A stretch of 64,000 nt of DNA from Companilactobacillus tucceti DSM 20183 (GCF_001434665.1 NZ_AZDG01000005.1:31312-95311); one strand, 5' to 3'; shown: positions 32,167 through 41,320, numbered from the stretch's first letter. Notes: generated by a model from the letters alone, not told the origin. Program-made: numbers and translations.

Positions 32167-32310
32167 AAGGAAATCCCCCGAAAATTTGTAAAAATTCTAA
32201 TTTAATTTGGTCTTTTTCAACCATTGATCTTTTCAACAGTGTAAATATAACATATCCTTAAGAAAAACTTTAGATTTGCCCAGAACTGTAAACCAACTGT
32301 AATAAACCGG

Positions 32311-33087
32311 TTATTTTAATAATTCTGAATTCAATTGCTTTTGCTGATTATAAAATTCGCGGTATCCCAGATAACAAGAAATTATTGAACCTAGCCCTGT
32401 TGACGCTAATAACATAAAGGTAACCATAATCTGATACTTGATAGCTTTAACTGGATCAACACCGGCAAAAATCAAGCCTGACATCATACCAGGTAAACTA
32501 ACCAAGCCAAGTGTCTTAATTGAATCTATAGTTGGTTGCATACCACTCTTAATGCTATCTCGTAAAATATCGATCGAAGCTAATTTAATGTCAGCCCCTA
32601 GAGCTAATTTCTCTAAAACTTGTTGTTCTCGATCAGTAAATGTCTGTAACATATTACGATAACAAAGACCGATAGCAACCATAATATTACTTGCAATCAT
32701 CCCCGTAACTGGAACGATTTGTTCTGGTACAAACTTGATAGAACCTGTCCAAACCAAAGTTCCTAAAGTGACAACTGTACCTACACTGATAGCTAAAAGA
32801 GAATTTCGGAAAGCTTTTGGGATTCCATTCCCACGCTTACCAGCATTCCAAGAAGCATTGATAACAATAATAACAAAGCAAGCCATAGTGAGCCAGTTAT
32901 CATCAGTTTTGATAACAAATTTTAATATATACCCAACAATTGATAATTGAACAATAGCTCTGGCAACTCCAATTAAGATATCCTTATTGATTCCCAACTT
33001 CTCTCGATATCCAATCACAAGTGCTACTAAAACTAATCCAAATCCCCAAACTAAAGTTGTATTTGAAACTGTTAGATTATTAGACAT
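32311..33087 (-). CDS. fetB: ABC transporter permease, FetB (UPF0014) type
   Basis: A 258-residue membrane protein with about seven hydrophobic segments. It matches the UPF0014/FetB family (VARAIVQLSIVGYILKF, LGADIKLASIDILRDSIKSGMQPT, GLVSLPGMMSGLIFAGVDP), linked in E. coli to iron export and oxidative stress resistance. Its ATG overlaps the stop of the ATPase gene (TAATG). Confidence 0.88.
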   Translation of the reverse strand: MSNNLTVSNTTLVWGFGLVLVALVIGYREKLGINKDILIGVARAIVQLSIVGYILKFVIKTDDNWLTMACFVIIVINASWNAGKRGNGIPKAFRNSLLAISVGTVVTLGTLVWTGSIKFVPEQIVPVTGMIASNIMVAIGLCYRNMLQTFTDREQQVLEKLALGADIKLASIDILRDSIKSGMQPTIDSIKTLGLVSLPGMMSGLIFAGVDPVKAIKYQIMVTFMLLASTGLGSIISCYLGYREFYNQQKQLNSELLK

Positions 33088-33728
33088 TAGACTATTTCAC
33101 CATCCTTTATGGTAATTTTTTTAGCTGAATTTTCAATTTCTGATTCGTCATGTGTAACTCGCAAAACGGTCATATTTTCTTCTTCATTAAAACGAGTCAA
33201 CATTTTATGTACAATTTCTTTATTTTCGGTATCAAGCCCTGTTGTGACTTCATCAGTAATTAAGATTTCCGGTCTAAATAACAAATTTCTTAACAGAGCT
33301 ATTCGTTGTTTCTCACCACCAGAAATATCATTAACACTTTTATCAATATAACTTTCGTCAAGATTGACCATTTCTAAAGCAGAAATGGTTTTTTTAGAAT
33401 CAAATTCTTCACCGCGTACTAAAAATGGAAATTCCAAGTTATCCTTAACTGTTTTCCCAAATAAAGTCGGTTGTTGAAAAGCATAAGATACTCTTTGACG
33501 ATATGTCGTAGGATCATAACTACTTAACGACTTACCATCAAAAATGATTTCCCCAGATGTGGCAGTTATCATTGAAGCAATAATTCTCATCAAAGTACTT
33601 TTACCACTACCAGAAGGTCCAATAAATGTTATGTATTGTCCTGCTTCAATTTCTAAATTGATATTTTTAAGAATCTCTTTGTCTTTAACTTTATAAAAAA
33701 GGTCTTTTATTTCTAGAATATTTTTCAA
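33087..33728 (-). CDS. fetA: ABC transporter ATP-binding protein, FetA type
   Basis: A 213-residue ATPase partner of FetB: Walker A GPSGSGKST, signature NDISGGEKQRIALLRNL and Walker B ILITDEVTTGLD. I place the start at the TTG of 33728 (MKNILEIKDL) because AAGGGG is 8 bases before it; the GTG at 33737 would overlap that site. The FetAB pair probably exports iron or another metal; substrate is inferred from family. Confidence 0.87.
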   Translation of the reverse strand: MKNILEIKDLFYKVKDKEILKNINLEIEAGQYITFIGPSGSGKSTLMRIIASMITATSGEIIFDGKSLSSYDPTTYRQRVSYAFQQPTLFGKTVKDNLEFPFLVRGEEFDSKKTISALEMVNLDESYIDKSVNDISGGEKQRIALLRNLLFRPEILITDEVTTGLDTENKEIVHKMLTRFNEEENMTVLRVTHDESEIENSAKKITIKDGEIV

Positions 33729-33847
33729 GCATATCACCCCTTGTACATTTTCTAATTATGAACTCTCAAATTATTATAACTACTTAATTGCTTAAATCAT
33801 GCATATAAGATTCTGCATTATGATAACTATTTAAGTCAACCCAAAAA

Positions 33848-33969
33848 TAGAGTGTAATAAAAGTCGGTCTGCCACCGGAACATAACGTAGAATCACAAAT
33901 GATTGGTACCATCAATCGTTTGTGATTCTGCATTATGTGGAGGTTATAGCCTTTTATTACACATTTAGG
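33848..33969 (+). repeat. Palindromic intergenic repeat, subfamily A, copy A2
   Basis: About 122 bases from GAGTGTAATAAAAG to ACACATTTAG with the conserved landmarks CTGCCACCGGA, core GATTGGTACCATCAATC and GGAGGTTATAGCC. It lies between fetA and the B1 repeat; no plus-strand gene precedes it, so here the element is not in a sense 3' UTR. Confidence 0.85.
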
Positions 33970-33971
33970 AT

Positions 33972-34138
33972 AAAAAAAAGACCGCGACAAAACTATTTTT
34001 CCCTTAAACATGCAGCATAAACGTGGAACAAAACATAACTTTTTCCGCTTAAATCAAACAAGCTCATCAATCCAAAATCGGATTGATGAGCTTGTTTATT
34101 TTAATGCTCGAAAGCTGAACATGTTTTGTCCCACTCTC
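33972..34138 (-). repeat. Palindromic intergenic repeat, subfamily B, copy B1
   Basis: Read on the minus strand it starts GAGAGTGGGACAAAACATG 8 bases after the NlpC/P60 stop codon. It continues with TTTCGAGCATTAA, a 18-bp hairpin (arms CAAGCTCATCAATCC / GGATTGATGAGCTTG, loop GATTTT), TTTAAGCGGAAAAAG, the closing arm ATGTTTTGT, CACGTTTATGCTGCATG and a final U run. The last U tract could terminate transcription. Confidence 0.88.
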
Positions 34139-34146
34139 AAATCAAT

Positions 34147-35649
34147 TTATGCGAATACTCGTTTAACACCAACGATTGTACCTTTACCACTATAAATTCC
34201 TGAAGTACCTACATAAGGTCCCCATGAATCTATCATTGTATTAGCATCTAGCAAAATACCAACATGCCATACAATGCCAGTTGAAGGGTCAGCGAAGAAA
34301 ATCAAATCTCCTCTTTGACGATCATTAAAGTTAACTGGGTGAATTCTATTATCTGTATAAAGCAAACGTGAATTCCATTCGTTACCAGGTTGTGCATGTT
34401 GAATAGCAGTTACAGGTGATGGATTAACCCCTGAAGCATAAAGTGCTTGAACAACTAATCCTGAACAATCAACACCATATTCTGGTGAACTAGCTGCACC
34501 TGATATCCATGGTTGACCAACATATTTATAAGCTTGGTTTATCATAGCTTCAATATGATCTGAACGTGTACTCAATGTATTAGTTTGTAGAGGTGCAACA
34601 TATGAGTCAATACCATACCATGAACTTTCTGAGAATCCCATAGCAGTCCATGTTGCTAAGTTAACAATTCCTGTCACAGGAAGACCATGATTTGCTTGGA
34701 AATTCTTTACATAATATGTAGTAGTTGAATCATAAATGGTGTGTCTATTTGACTGACCAAAGTATCTTCTGACGAGCCAAACTTTGACACCTTCAACATC
34801 GTTATATAACTCGTATCCAACAGGTCCTTCTGGTTGAAGTTGGGCATTTTCTATTTGAAGCCAACCTTCTGGATTTTGGTAAGCAACATAAGGTGCTGCA
34901 TCATAGCCATTTACCCAAACGTTGTTACCGATTTGATAATAAGTTAAGCCATCTAAATCATCTGTTCTATTATATTTCCACATTGAACCTGCTGCAAAAT
35001 TGGTACTACCTTCATTCTTGCTAAATCCTTGGTCGCCACGTCCATATGAAACGGCACCATTATCTTTAACTTTAACAATACCATCAGCATCGGCACCAAA
35101 TGTCAAAGTAACATCGCTTGAATTAGCATAGGCATCTGTACTTACACGATAGTAATTTTGAGAATTGAGAGATAATTTCTTATCTGTTCTCCATGGTGAA
35201 TTGGCTGACAATCCAAAATTGTCGATCATAGTTCCATCTTCACGATATAGACGAGTTATCTTATCAAAAGTTGTTACTACACCACCATTAACTGGTGTGA
35301 TGGTACCTTGATTATCAGCATTATTTTGTGTATCAGTTGCTGTATCAGATTGTGTTGCAGTAGCTTGAGTATTTACTTGTGTACCTTGTGTGTCTTGTGC
35401 ACCTACTTGAACACCTTGTTGTGCTTGTGTAGATGCATCATTACTATTAACATCAGCTGTTTGTTGATTACTTGCTGCTTGAGGTTGATCTTGTTTAGCC
35501 TGATCCAAAGCCTGATTATTATTTTGTGATTCAACTTGTACATTTGGTGTTGAATCATTTGTAGCATCTGCTTTGACGGTTGCTTGATTTGCACCTAATG
35601 CCATTAATAAAACAAAACTGCTCCATAAAAATACTTGACTCTTCTTCAT
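34147..35649 (-). CDS. Secreted NlpC/P60 peptidase with SLAP units and a PG-binding-like domain
   Basis: A 500-residue exported wall endopeptidase. Order: signal peptide (1-28), a Gln/Thr/Asn-rich low-complexity spacer to about 115, two SLAP-like units (about 116-255), a peptidoglycan-binding-1-like helix bundle (YYVKNFQANHGLPVTGIV, about 325-350), and a C-terminal NlpC/P60 domain with the catalytic Cys in YGVDCSGLVVQAL, the His in WHVGILLD. It would cut stem peptides (D-gamma-Glu to diamino acid). Twelve bases after the C39 gene, forming an operon. Confidence 0.88.
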   Translation of the reverse strand: MKKSQVFLWSSFVLLMALGANQATVKADATNDSTPNVQVESQNNNQALDQAKQDQPQAASNQQTADVNSNDASTQAQQGVQVGAQDTQGTQVNTQATATQSDTATDTQNNADNQGTITPVNGGVVTTFDKITRLYREDGTMIDNFGLSANSPWRTDKKLSLNSQNYYRVSTDAYANSSDVTLTFGADADGIVKVKDNGAVSYGRGDQGFSKNEGSTNFAAGSMWKYNRTDDLDGLTYYQIGNNVWVNGYDAAPYVAYQNPEGWLQIENAQLQPEGPVGYELYNDVEGVKVWLVRRYFGQSNRHTIYDSTTTYYVKNFQANHGLPVTGIVNLATWTAMGFSESSWYGIDSYVAPLQTNTLSTRSDHIEAMINQAYKYVGQPWISGAASSPEYGVDCSGLVVQALYASGVNPSPVTAIQHAQPGNEWNSRLLYTDNRIHPVNFNDRQRGDLIFFADPSTGIVWHVGILLDANTMIDSWGPYVGTSGIYSGKGTIVGVKRVFA

Positions 35650-35661
35650 TATTTTCCCCTT

Positions 35662-36942
35662 TTAATAACTTATTGCACGTCTATCTTGAGTATTCCAATT
35701 AGCAAGGAATTGGTTGATATCCATTTGCATAGGTTGATTTAACCAGCAATCATTGTAATAAATATAGTTGCTGTCATAACCAGTTACTGTTAAGGCATGA
35801 TATGGAAAACCATGTAAAGTATTCCATGTTACTACTGGATGACCAATGCTAATTTGATACTTGATGGCATCAAGTCCTTGACCAGTTAAGTTCTTAGCTG
35901 ATCCAGCATATTTTTCTACCAAACGCATTAGAGCTGGTGGAAAAATAGTAACACCGGTATTATCCCACGGTTGACCCATATATCCATAATTTGGATTTGA
36001 ACTTCTTGGCATCTCATATGCTAATTGCATTTTATTAACATTAGCACCTGCATATTGAAGCATCATTGTTACGGCAGTGATTTCACAACCATTTGGTAGT
36101 TCTGGACGTTGTGAGATCATTGGAACACCAGCAACCCAATTTGCTGCTGGATATGTACTATCATTTACAACTACTGAAGATTGAGGTAACCAAACGTTGT
36201 TACCAACTTCATACCAATATTCTCCACCGTTTGAAACGCGTTTATCTATTTTCCAAGCAGAATTTGGTGCAACAGTACTACCGGCATAAACCGCATTCTT
36301 ACCATATCCTCGAAATAGTTGAACATCACTATCATAAGTAACACTTGCAGTACCACTGTATTCTTTAACATTATTGTCAAAGTAGCCTGATGTTTCTTTT
36401 ACAAACTCATTAGTAGAAACACGATAGTAAATTGTTCCATCATTCCATGTACGCTTAATATCTGTCATCCAAGGAGTATTAGCACCTAAAGCACGATTAT
36501 CAACTTGTTGGCCATTCCCTTGATATAGATAAGCTGTAGAACCATTAACGTGAAAAATACCATCAATAGATTCATCACTATATTGACTTTGTTGAGTCGT
36601 GACATCTGAAGAATTATTCGTATCATTTGTTATTGGTTCAGATTGATTATTTTGACTTGTCTGAGTTATTTGTCCCTGTTGTGAGGTAACTGTTTGATTT
36701 TGATCATTGTCCCCAGAAGGTGCTTGATCATTAACGTTCCCCTCAGTCTTGATTTCATTGTTATTAATAGGAGTGGCTGAATTTGTTGATTCATTATTTG
36801 ATGGTTCGTTAGATGGTTCGTTAGTAGTAGAAACTGATTGTGTTTGACTTGCATCAATATCATCAGCATGAACTATTTCTGGAGTCATCAAGAAGACCGT
36901 TCCTAAACTAGCAGCTAAAATAAATTTACTTCTAATCCCCAT
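35662..36942 (-). CDS. Secreted C39-like cysteine peptidase with SLAP units
   Basis: A 426-residue exported protein: signal peptide (1-26), Asn/Thr/Gln-rich spacer to about 125, two SLAP units (about 130-265; YYRVSTNEFV and WYEVGNNVWL) and a C-terminal peptidase_C39_2 domain with catalytic Cys in LPNGCEITAVTMML, His in FPYHALTVTGYD and Asp/Asn in YYNDCW. Unlike bacteriocin-processing C39 enzymes it has no transporter fusion; wall or protein substrate unknown. AAAGGGGA before ATG. First gene of a two-gene operon with the NlpC/P60 protein. Confidence 0.85.
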   Translation of the reverse strand: MGIRSKFILAASLGTVFLMTPEIVHADDIDASQTQSVSTTNEPSNEPSNNESTNSATPINNNEIKTEGNVNDQAPSGDNDQNQTVTSQQGQITQTSQNNQSEPITNDTNNSSDVTTQQSQYSDESIDGIFHVNGSTAYLYQGNGQQVDNRALGANTPWMTDIKRTWNDGTIYYRVSTNEFVKETSGYFDNNVKEYSGTASVTYDSDVQLFRGYGKNAVYAGSTVAPNSAWKIDKRVSNGGEYWYEVGNNVWLPQSSVVVNDSTYPAANWVAGVPMISQRPELPNGCEITAVTMMLQYAGANVNKMQLAYEMPRSSNPNYGYMGQPWDNTGVTIFPPALMRLVEKYAGSAKNLTGQGLDAIKYQISIGHPVVTWNTLHGFPYHALTVTGYDSNYIYYNDCWLNQPMQMDINQFLANWNTQDRRAISY

Positions 36943-37120
36943 AATATTCCCCTTTCAATGCTCTCATTATCTATCAACTACGTTCTCGATTCAATAATTA
37001 TTTTGATTTTTAGAATGACCGTTTTACGATATCGATTTATAATGAAAATCTTTAAAAAAATAAATGATTAAGTCTTACATTAATTAGATTAAATTAAACT
37101 AATTTTATTTTAATTAAAGG

Positions 37121-37149
37121 TTGACATTTTATAATAAAGAGATTAAGTT
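37121..37149 (+). promoter_or_regulatory. Promoter of the hydratase-like gene leader
   Basis: TTGACA (37121-37126), 17-base spacer, TAAGTT (37144-37149) just upstream of the T-box leader. Confidence 0.55.
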
Positions 37150-37171
37150 AATATCATTCAAAAGAATAAAA

Positions 37172-37440
37172 AAAGACGTTGAACAGGAACTTGAAATACA
37201 AAATACTTCAGAAAGTTGTCGGTTGATGCGAGGCAATAGTATTGTATTTTCTATATCACCTGCCAGTCGTACTTCGAAATAGACTTCTAAATTAGAAAGT
37301 ACTGATTGCACTCATTATCGTGCTAGCAAATTGTTTACAGTTTGTTATAAAGGCTGCATTAGTAATAATGTAGCAAATAAAGGTGGTAACACGTTTCTAA
37401 CGTCCTTTGATGATTATTAATTCATCAAGGGATTTTTTTA
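37172..37440 (+). promoter_or_regulatory. T-box riboswitch, candidate isoleucine specifier
   Basis: A complete T-box leader. Stem I spans roughly 37178-37268, the conserved antiterminator bulge AGGTGGTAACACG is at 37381, and the competing terminator TCCTTTGATGA / TCATCAAGGGA plus seven U residues ends at 37439. The helix CAGG/CCTG below the specifier loop leaves ATC followed by A, pointing to Ile (AUC). The variable bulge base (UGGU) pairs with A73, as in tRNA-Ile. Uncharged tRNA would allow expression of the downstream hydratase-like gene. Confidence 0.8.
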
Positions 37441-37469
37441 TTCAATAAAAATAAGTGAGGTGAGTCTCT

Positions 37470-37580
37470 ATGGAATCAAATATTAGTGAAGGTCAGATTA
37501 AATCCCAGATTAAAATTCAGATTAGAAATTTAAAAACATTTTATGGAGGCTCCACTTATGAAAGAAAATACTGTAGTTAA
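37470..37580 (+). CDS. Short Ile-rich leader ORF overlapping the hydratase-like start
   Basis: A 36-codon frame beginning MESNISEGQIKSQIKIQIRN after a good GAGGTGA site (6 bases). Five of its first 18 residues are Ile, all ATT, encoded by three near-direct repeats of CAGATTAAA. It runs 23 bases past the start of the hydratase-like gene in another frame, across that gene's ribosome binding site. It may be a leader peptide coupling translation to Ile supply, or the relic of a lost gene; function is unknown. Confidence 0.45.
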   Translation: MESNISEGQIKSQIKIQIRNLKTFYGGSTYERKYCS

Positions 37581-38370
37581 AGAAAACCTATTATCAAAGA
37601 ACGAGGAACAATTTGCTCAAGCACTATTTGATGCTTACAAATCTCAAGATCCACTAACTGAATCCGATTGGACAAATAATGTACCGGATGATCATTCAGC
37701 TTACCGAGTTCAAGATAAATTGATGCAATTAAAGAATGCACCTGTTGGAGGATATAAAGTTTCTCTTACTAGCAAACAAACACAAGATATGTTCGATTCC
37801 ACAGAACCACTTTATGGCGCTCAACTAGCTGACCACTTCTTAAAGTCTCCGGCACAAGTTAAACTTAACGATTTGATGGAACCACTTGTAGAAGTCGAGT
37901 TAGTCTTTAGAGCTAAAGAAGATTTAAGTGAAAACGATAGCCTAACCGATTTATTAAATAAAACTACTGTTGCACCAGCACTTGAGGTTCCCGATTCAAG
38001 ATTCAAGGATTGGTTCCCAAGTCTTTCCAAATATATGGTTATGTCAGATGCTGCCGTAGGTGGACTAGTCGTTTATGGTGAAGAATTTGACACCAATTTA
38101 TTTAAAAATGTCGAAGCCTTAGAGAATGTCAATTGCACTTTATACCATGATAATGAAGAACTTAAGTCAGGCAAATCAACTGAAGTATTAGGCAATCCTT
38201 TAAAATCTCTCAAATGGCTTGTAGATAAGTTGGCCTTACAAGGAAAGCAATTAATGAAAGACCAACGTGTATCATCAGGAACATTCGTTTTACCACCATC
38301 ACTTACAAGAGGAAATTGGCAAGCAAAATTCGATAATGGATTAGGCGATGTTTCCTTAAATGTTCAATAA
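37558..38370 (+). CDS. 2-keto-4-pentenoate hydratase-like (FAH superfamily) protein
   Basis: A 270-residue protein of the MhpD/DmpE hydratase group: AYRVQDKLMQL, GGYKVSLTSKQTQ, YGAQLADHFL, EPLVEVELVFRAKEDL (metal ligands Glu), and a C-terminal GTFVLPPSLTRGNWQ. Classical members hydrate 2-oxopent-4-enoate in aromatic breakdown, a pathway not expected here, so the substrate is unknown. The ATG at 37558 follows GGAGG by 8 bases; the ATG at 37543 overlaps that site. The T-box upstream ties it to amino-acid (probably Ile) limitation. Confidence 0.75.
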   Translation: MKENTVVKENLLSKNEEQFAQALFDAYKSQDPLTESDWTNNVPDDHSAYRVQDKLMQLKNAPVGGYKVSLTSKQTQDMFDSTEPLYGAQLADHFLKSPAQVKLNDLMEPLVEVELVFRAKEDLSENDSLTDLLNKTTVAPALEVPDSRFKDWFPSLSKYMVMSDAAVGGLVVYGEEFDTNLFKNVEALENVNCTLYHDNEELKSGKSTEVLGNPLKSLKWLVDKLALQGKQLMKDQRVSSGTFVLPPSLTRGNWQAKFDNGLGDVSLNVQ

Positions 38371-38448
38371 TCATTTGCGCGTCTAGATCAACTCTCCTAC
38401 ATAACAAACCTATTCTAGGCGCGTAAAAAAACTCCTTATTAGATCAAC

Positions 38449-38490
38449 AAAAAAGCAGTTATTCGTATCTCGGCGAATAACTGCTTTTTT
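38449..38490. terminator. Bidirectional terminator
   Basis: Stem AAAAAGCAGTTATTCG / CGAATAACTGCTTTTT between the convergent hydratase-like and DUF4811 genes. Confidence 0.88.
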
Positions 38491-38517
38491 AATTTCTACT
38501 ATTATATATTAGTTAAA

Positions 38518-39249
38518 TTAGTTATCTTCAGTAATCTCTTCAACTAATTTTTCCATAGCTTGTGCTTTAAAAGCCTTCGTAGCTTTTTCTTGCACTTGCT
38601 TTTGTTCAGAAGGTGTCATCGAAGGATCTTCTTGCATAGCTTTCATGACGGCAGCTTTTACATAAGCTGCTCCCTCTGATTTCATTTGAGCTTTAAACGA
38701 CTTACTCTTAGTTTTTTTATCCAATTCTTTAGCCTGGTTGGTTGTTAATACTAGCCAATCTTTTCCAACCTTAAAAGTATTGGTTTGCTTAATAAATTCT
38801 TTGTTATTATCTGAAATACCAAACAAGAATGAATAAAAATCGTTCTTATATTCCCAACGAGTTGTTTTTTGTGTCATAGTTGCTGCATCGTAGTTCCCTA
38901 CTTTAATGTTATTTTTGACATGTAGATCAACTTTTGTCGTTTGAGGTTTCTTATTGTTGGCTGTTTCAGGCGTTCTATAAATATAGATATTTTCTTTGCC
39001 CTTAGTACCAAGGTTTTTATAAAGTAATACTTTAGAACCTTTATTAACTGTTTGAATCTGTTCAGTTTTTGATTCTGTAACTTTTTTCATACCAAAATGA
39101 TTACTCTCATTTGCTACTAACAAAACAATGCTTAATATGAATAGTGCGATGAAAGTAAATGATAATGAATATCCAACTTTTTTATTTTGTAAGAAAACGG
39201 CAAAATAATAAGCTAGAGCTGCACAAATAATTATTGAAATAATAACCAT
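38518..39249 (-). CDS. DUF4811 membrane-anchored protein
   Basis: A 243-residue protein with two N-terminal hydrophobic segments (about 2-20 and 27-46), then an extracytoplasmic beta-rich region and a charged, Lys/Gln-rich helical tail. It matches the DUF4811 family that in lactic acid bacteria accompanies DHA2 exporters. Its ATG overlaps the exporter stop codon (TAATG), so it is translated with the pump and may be an accessory part. Function unproven. Confidence 0.8.
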   Translation of the reverse strand: MVIISIIICAALAYYFAVFLQNKKVGYSLSFTFIALFILSIVLLVANESNHFGMKKVTESKTEQIQTVNKGSKVLLYKNLGTKGKENIYIYRTPETANNKKPQTTKVDLHVKNNIKVGNYDAATMTQKTTRWEYKNDFYSFLFGISDNNKEFIKQTNTFKVGKDWLVLTTNQAKELDKKTKSKSFKAQMKSEGAAYVKAAVMKAMQEDPSMTPSEQKQVQEKATKAFKAQAMEKLVEEITEDN

Positions 39250-40745
39250 TACTTATCACCTGCACTTTCATTTAAATCTTTCATATTAATTTCTTTGGAT
39301 TTAGAACTGTTATTAACCATAAATGTAATTCCAAAAGCAATCAAACAGAACAAGATAGCGACCATAAAGGCGGCATGATAACCACCCAATGTAGCATTAA
39401 AGAAATCATCTTTGTATTGAAGTGGTGACTTAACTAATAATGAATGACTTGGTTTGGTATTGTTTGTTACATTAGTTAGAACACTAACTAAAATAGCTGT
39501 ACCCATTGAACTGAATACCTGACGAACAGTGTTATTAACAGCTGTACCATGACTCATCAAATCAAATGGCAATGAATTCATACCATCAGTTGTAACTGGC
39601 ATCAAGACCATTGAGATACCAAACATACGAACCATATACAAAACAACAATATCAATAACTGGTGTTGTTTTAGTTAAAAACAAGAATGGAATTGTTCCGG
39701 CGGTTAACAAGAACATACCCATACGAGCCAAGTCCTTTGGACCAAATCTATCAAAAGCACGTCCAGTGATAGGACTCATGATACCAATTAAAATAGCACC
39801 TGGTAAAAGTGTTAATCCTGAATGAAAAGCACTCATACCTTTAACAATTTGAAGATACAATGGCAAGATCATTTCAACGCCGACCATAGCCATATTTGTT
39901 ACAGATGACAAAGCTGCGGCAACAGAGAATTTTTTAACTGTGAAAACACGTAATTCCAAGAATGGTGTTTCCATTTTCAATTGACGGTAACCGAATAATA
40001 GAATGACAATAACTCCACCTATAATAGTTGAAAGTACAATTGGTGAACCCCAACCATCATCACCAACAGAACTGAATCCATAAAGCACTGATCCAAATCC
40101 TACGGTTGATAAAATAAGTGATAATATATCCAATTTTGTACGCTTAGTATTAATTACAGGACGCATAAAAATAAAAGCTAGAATAAGAACGATTACAACA
40201 ATAGGAATAATCATTCCAAAAAGATCTCTCCATGAAAAGTTATCAATGATCCAACCTGATAATGTAGGACCAATAGCTGGTGCAAGACCGATAACTAATC
40301 CACCAAGTCCCATGGCTGTACCACGTTGGTTAGCTGGGAAAATCGATAGCATAACAACTTGCATCAAAGGCATTGTAATACCAACACCGACGGCTTGAAT
40401 CAAACGTCCAGCCAAAATAGTTCCAAAGTTTGGTGCCACAAAACACATAATTGTTCCAATTAAGAATGTTGACATAGCAATAATATAAAGCTTTTTAGTA
40501 CTAAAGTTATTACTTAACCAAGCAGTGACAGGAATCATAATACCGTTAACCATCAAAAATCCGGTTGTTAACCATTGAACGGCTGATGTAGTAACATCAA
40601 ATTCCTTCATCAAAGTTGGAAAAGCTGTTGTTAAAATTGTACCGTTTAAAACAGTACAAAAAGTACCAACCAATAGAACCAGAACCATTAGGTTACGGTT
40701 AAATGGCTTTCCATTTATATCCAAGTGCTCATTACTTGAACTCAT
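39249..40745 (-). CDS. MFS drug exporter, DHA2 (EmrB/QacA) family
   Basis: A 498-residue transporter with about 14 membrane segments. Motif A in loop 2-3 is replaced by WLSNNFSTKKLYIIAM, and motif C is GLVIGLAPAIGPTLSGWI, as in LmrB/EmrB proteins that export lipophilic drugs. Thirty-six bases after a MarR regulator and overlapping DUF4811, so the operon is marR-pump-DUF4811 and probably derepressed by a pump substrate. Confidence 0.88.
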   Translation of the reverse strand: MSSSNEHLDINGKPFNRNLMVLVLLVGTFCTVLNGTILTTAFPTLMKEFDVTTSAVQWLTTGFLMVNGIMIPVTAWLSNNFSTKKLYIIAMSTFLIGTIMCFVAPNFGTILAGRLIQAVGVGITMPLMQVVMLSIFPANQRGTAMGLGGLVIGLAPAIGPTLSGWIIDNFSWRDLFGMIIPIVVIVLILAFIFMRPVINTKRTKLDILSLILSTVGFGSVLYGFSSVGDDGWGSPIVLSTIIGGVIVILLFGYRQLKMETPFLELRVFTVKKFSVAAALSSVTNMAMVGVEMILPLYLQIVKGMSAFHSGLTLLPGAILIGIMSPITGRAFDRFGPKDLARMGMFLLTAGTIPFLFLTKTTPVIDIVVLYMVRMFGISMVLMPVTTDGMNSLPFDLMSHGTAVNNTVRQVFSSMGTAILVSVLTNVTNNTKPSHSLLVKSPLQYKDDFFNATLGGYHAAFMVAILFCLIAFGITFMVNNSSKSKEINMKDLNESAGDK

Positions 40746-40781
40746 AAAGCATTTCCTTCTTTCAATTTATATTAATTTTAA

Positions 40782-41219
40782 TTACTTATTGGGAATTTGA
40801 ACCCCATCGATATTTGCATAGACCTTAGTTAAAATATGTTCCAATTGACTTAATTCTTCATCTGTTAAGTTTGAATAAATCTCATCATTAGCATCTTTAA
40901 AGTCAGATCGAAGTCGTTTAACAAATTCAGCACCCGCTGAAGTAATCTGAACAATTTTTTTACGACGATTATCAGGATCAACTTCTCGTACAACGAAATC
41001 CATCTTTTCCAATTTCTTCAAAGAACGAGCAATGATGGCTCCATCGAATAAAGTAATTTCTCCAATCGTCTCTTGATTGCAATTAGGATGTCGATTAACG
41101 ATCATCATTACCATGCTATCAACCATATTCATGTCAGTACCCTTAAGATATTGGCGAATAATACGCTTCTTTTGCATAATAAATCGAACCGCAAAACCAA
41201 TTAAATTATAATCATCCAT
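40782..41219 (-). CDS. MarR family transcriptional regulator
   Basis: A 145-residue winged-helix repressor: helix-turn-helix CNQETIGEITLFDGAIIARSLKKLE and wing VVREVDPDNRRKKIVQIT. It leads the operon with the DHA2 exporter and DUF4811, so it most likely autoregulates and represses the pump until a phenolic or other lipophilic ligand binds. GAGGTAAAAG upstream of ATG. Confidence 0.88.
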   Translation of the reverse strand: MDDYNLIGFAVRFIMQKKRIIRQYLKGTDMNMVDSMVMMIVNRHPNCNQETIGEITLFDGAIIARSLKKLEKMDFVVREVDPDNRRKKIVQITSAGAEFVKRLRSDFKDANDEIYSNLTDEELSQLEHILTKVYANIDGVQIPNK

Positions 41220-41261
41220 CTTTTACCTCACTAAAATAAAAATAAAGTTTTAAATAGCAAC

Positions 41262-41320
41262 AAAAAATATGCTATACCCAACTCTTGACAAAATCAAGAG
41301 TTAAATACAGCATATTTTTA
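41262..41320 (-). terminator. Long terminator hairpin after the LacI-family gene
   Basis: A stem of more than 20 bp (AAAAATATGCT, then AACTCTTGA) with a TTTTG loop and six U residues on the minus strand, between the LacI gene and marR. Confidence 0.78.

Noticed and set aside
33848-34138. CRISPR-like repeats
   Set aside because: Repeats are long, palindromic and dispersed over tens of kilobases, without short regular direct repeats or spacers, and no cas genes are present.
34147-36942. Gln/Asn/Thr-rich stretches as possible expanded repeats
   Set aside because: These are ordinary low-complexity spacers after the signal peptides of the secreted SLAP proteins; reverse-strand frames there are shadows.
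38373-38428. Hairpin after the hydratase-like gene (GCGCGTCTAGA with its partner) as the main terminator
   Set aside because: It is followed by A residues on the plus strand; the bidirectional stem at 38449-38490 is far better.
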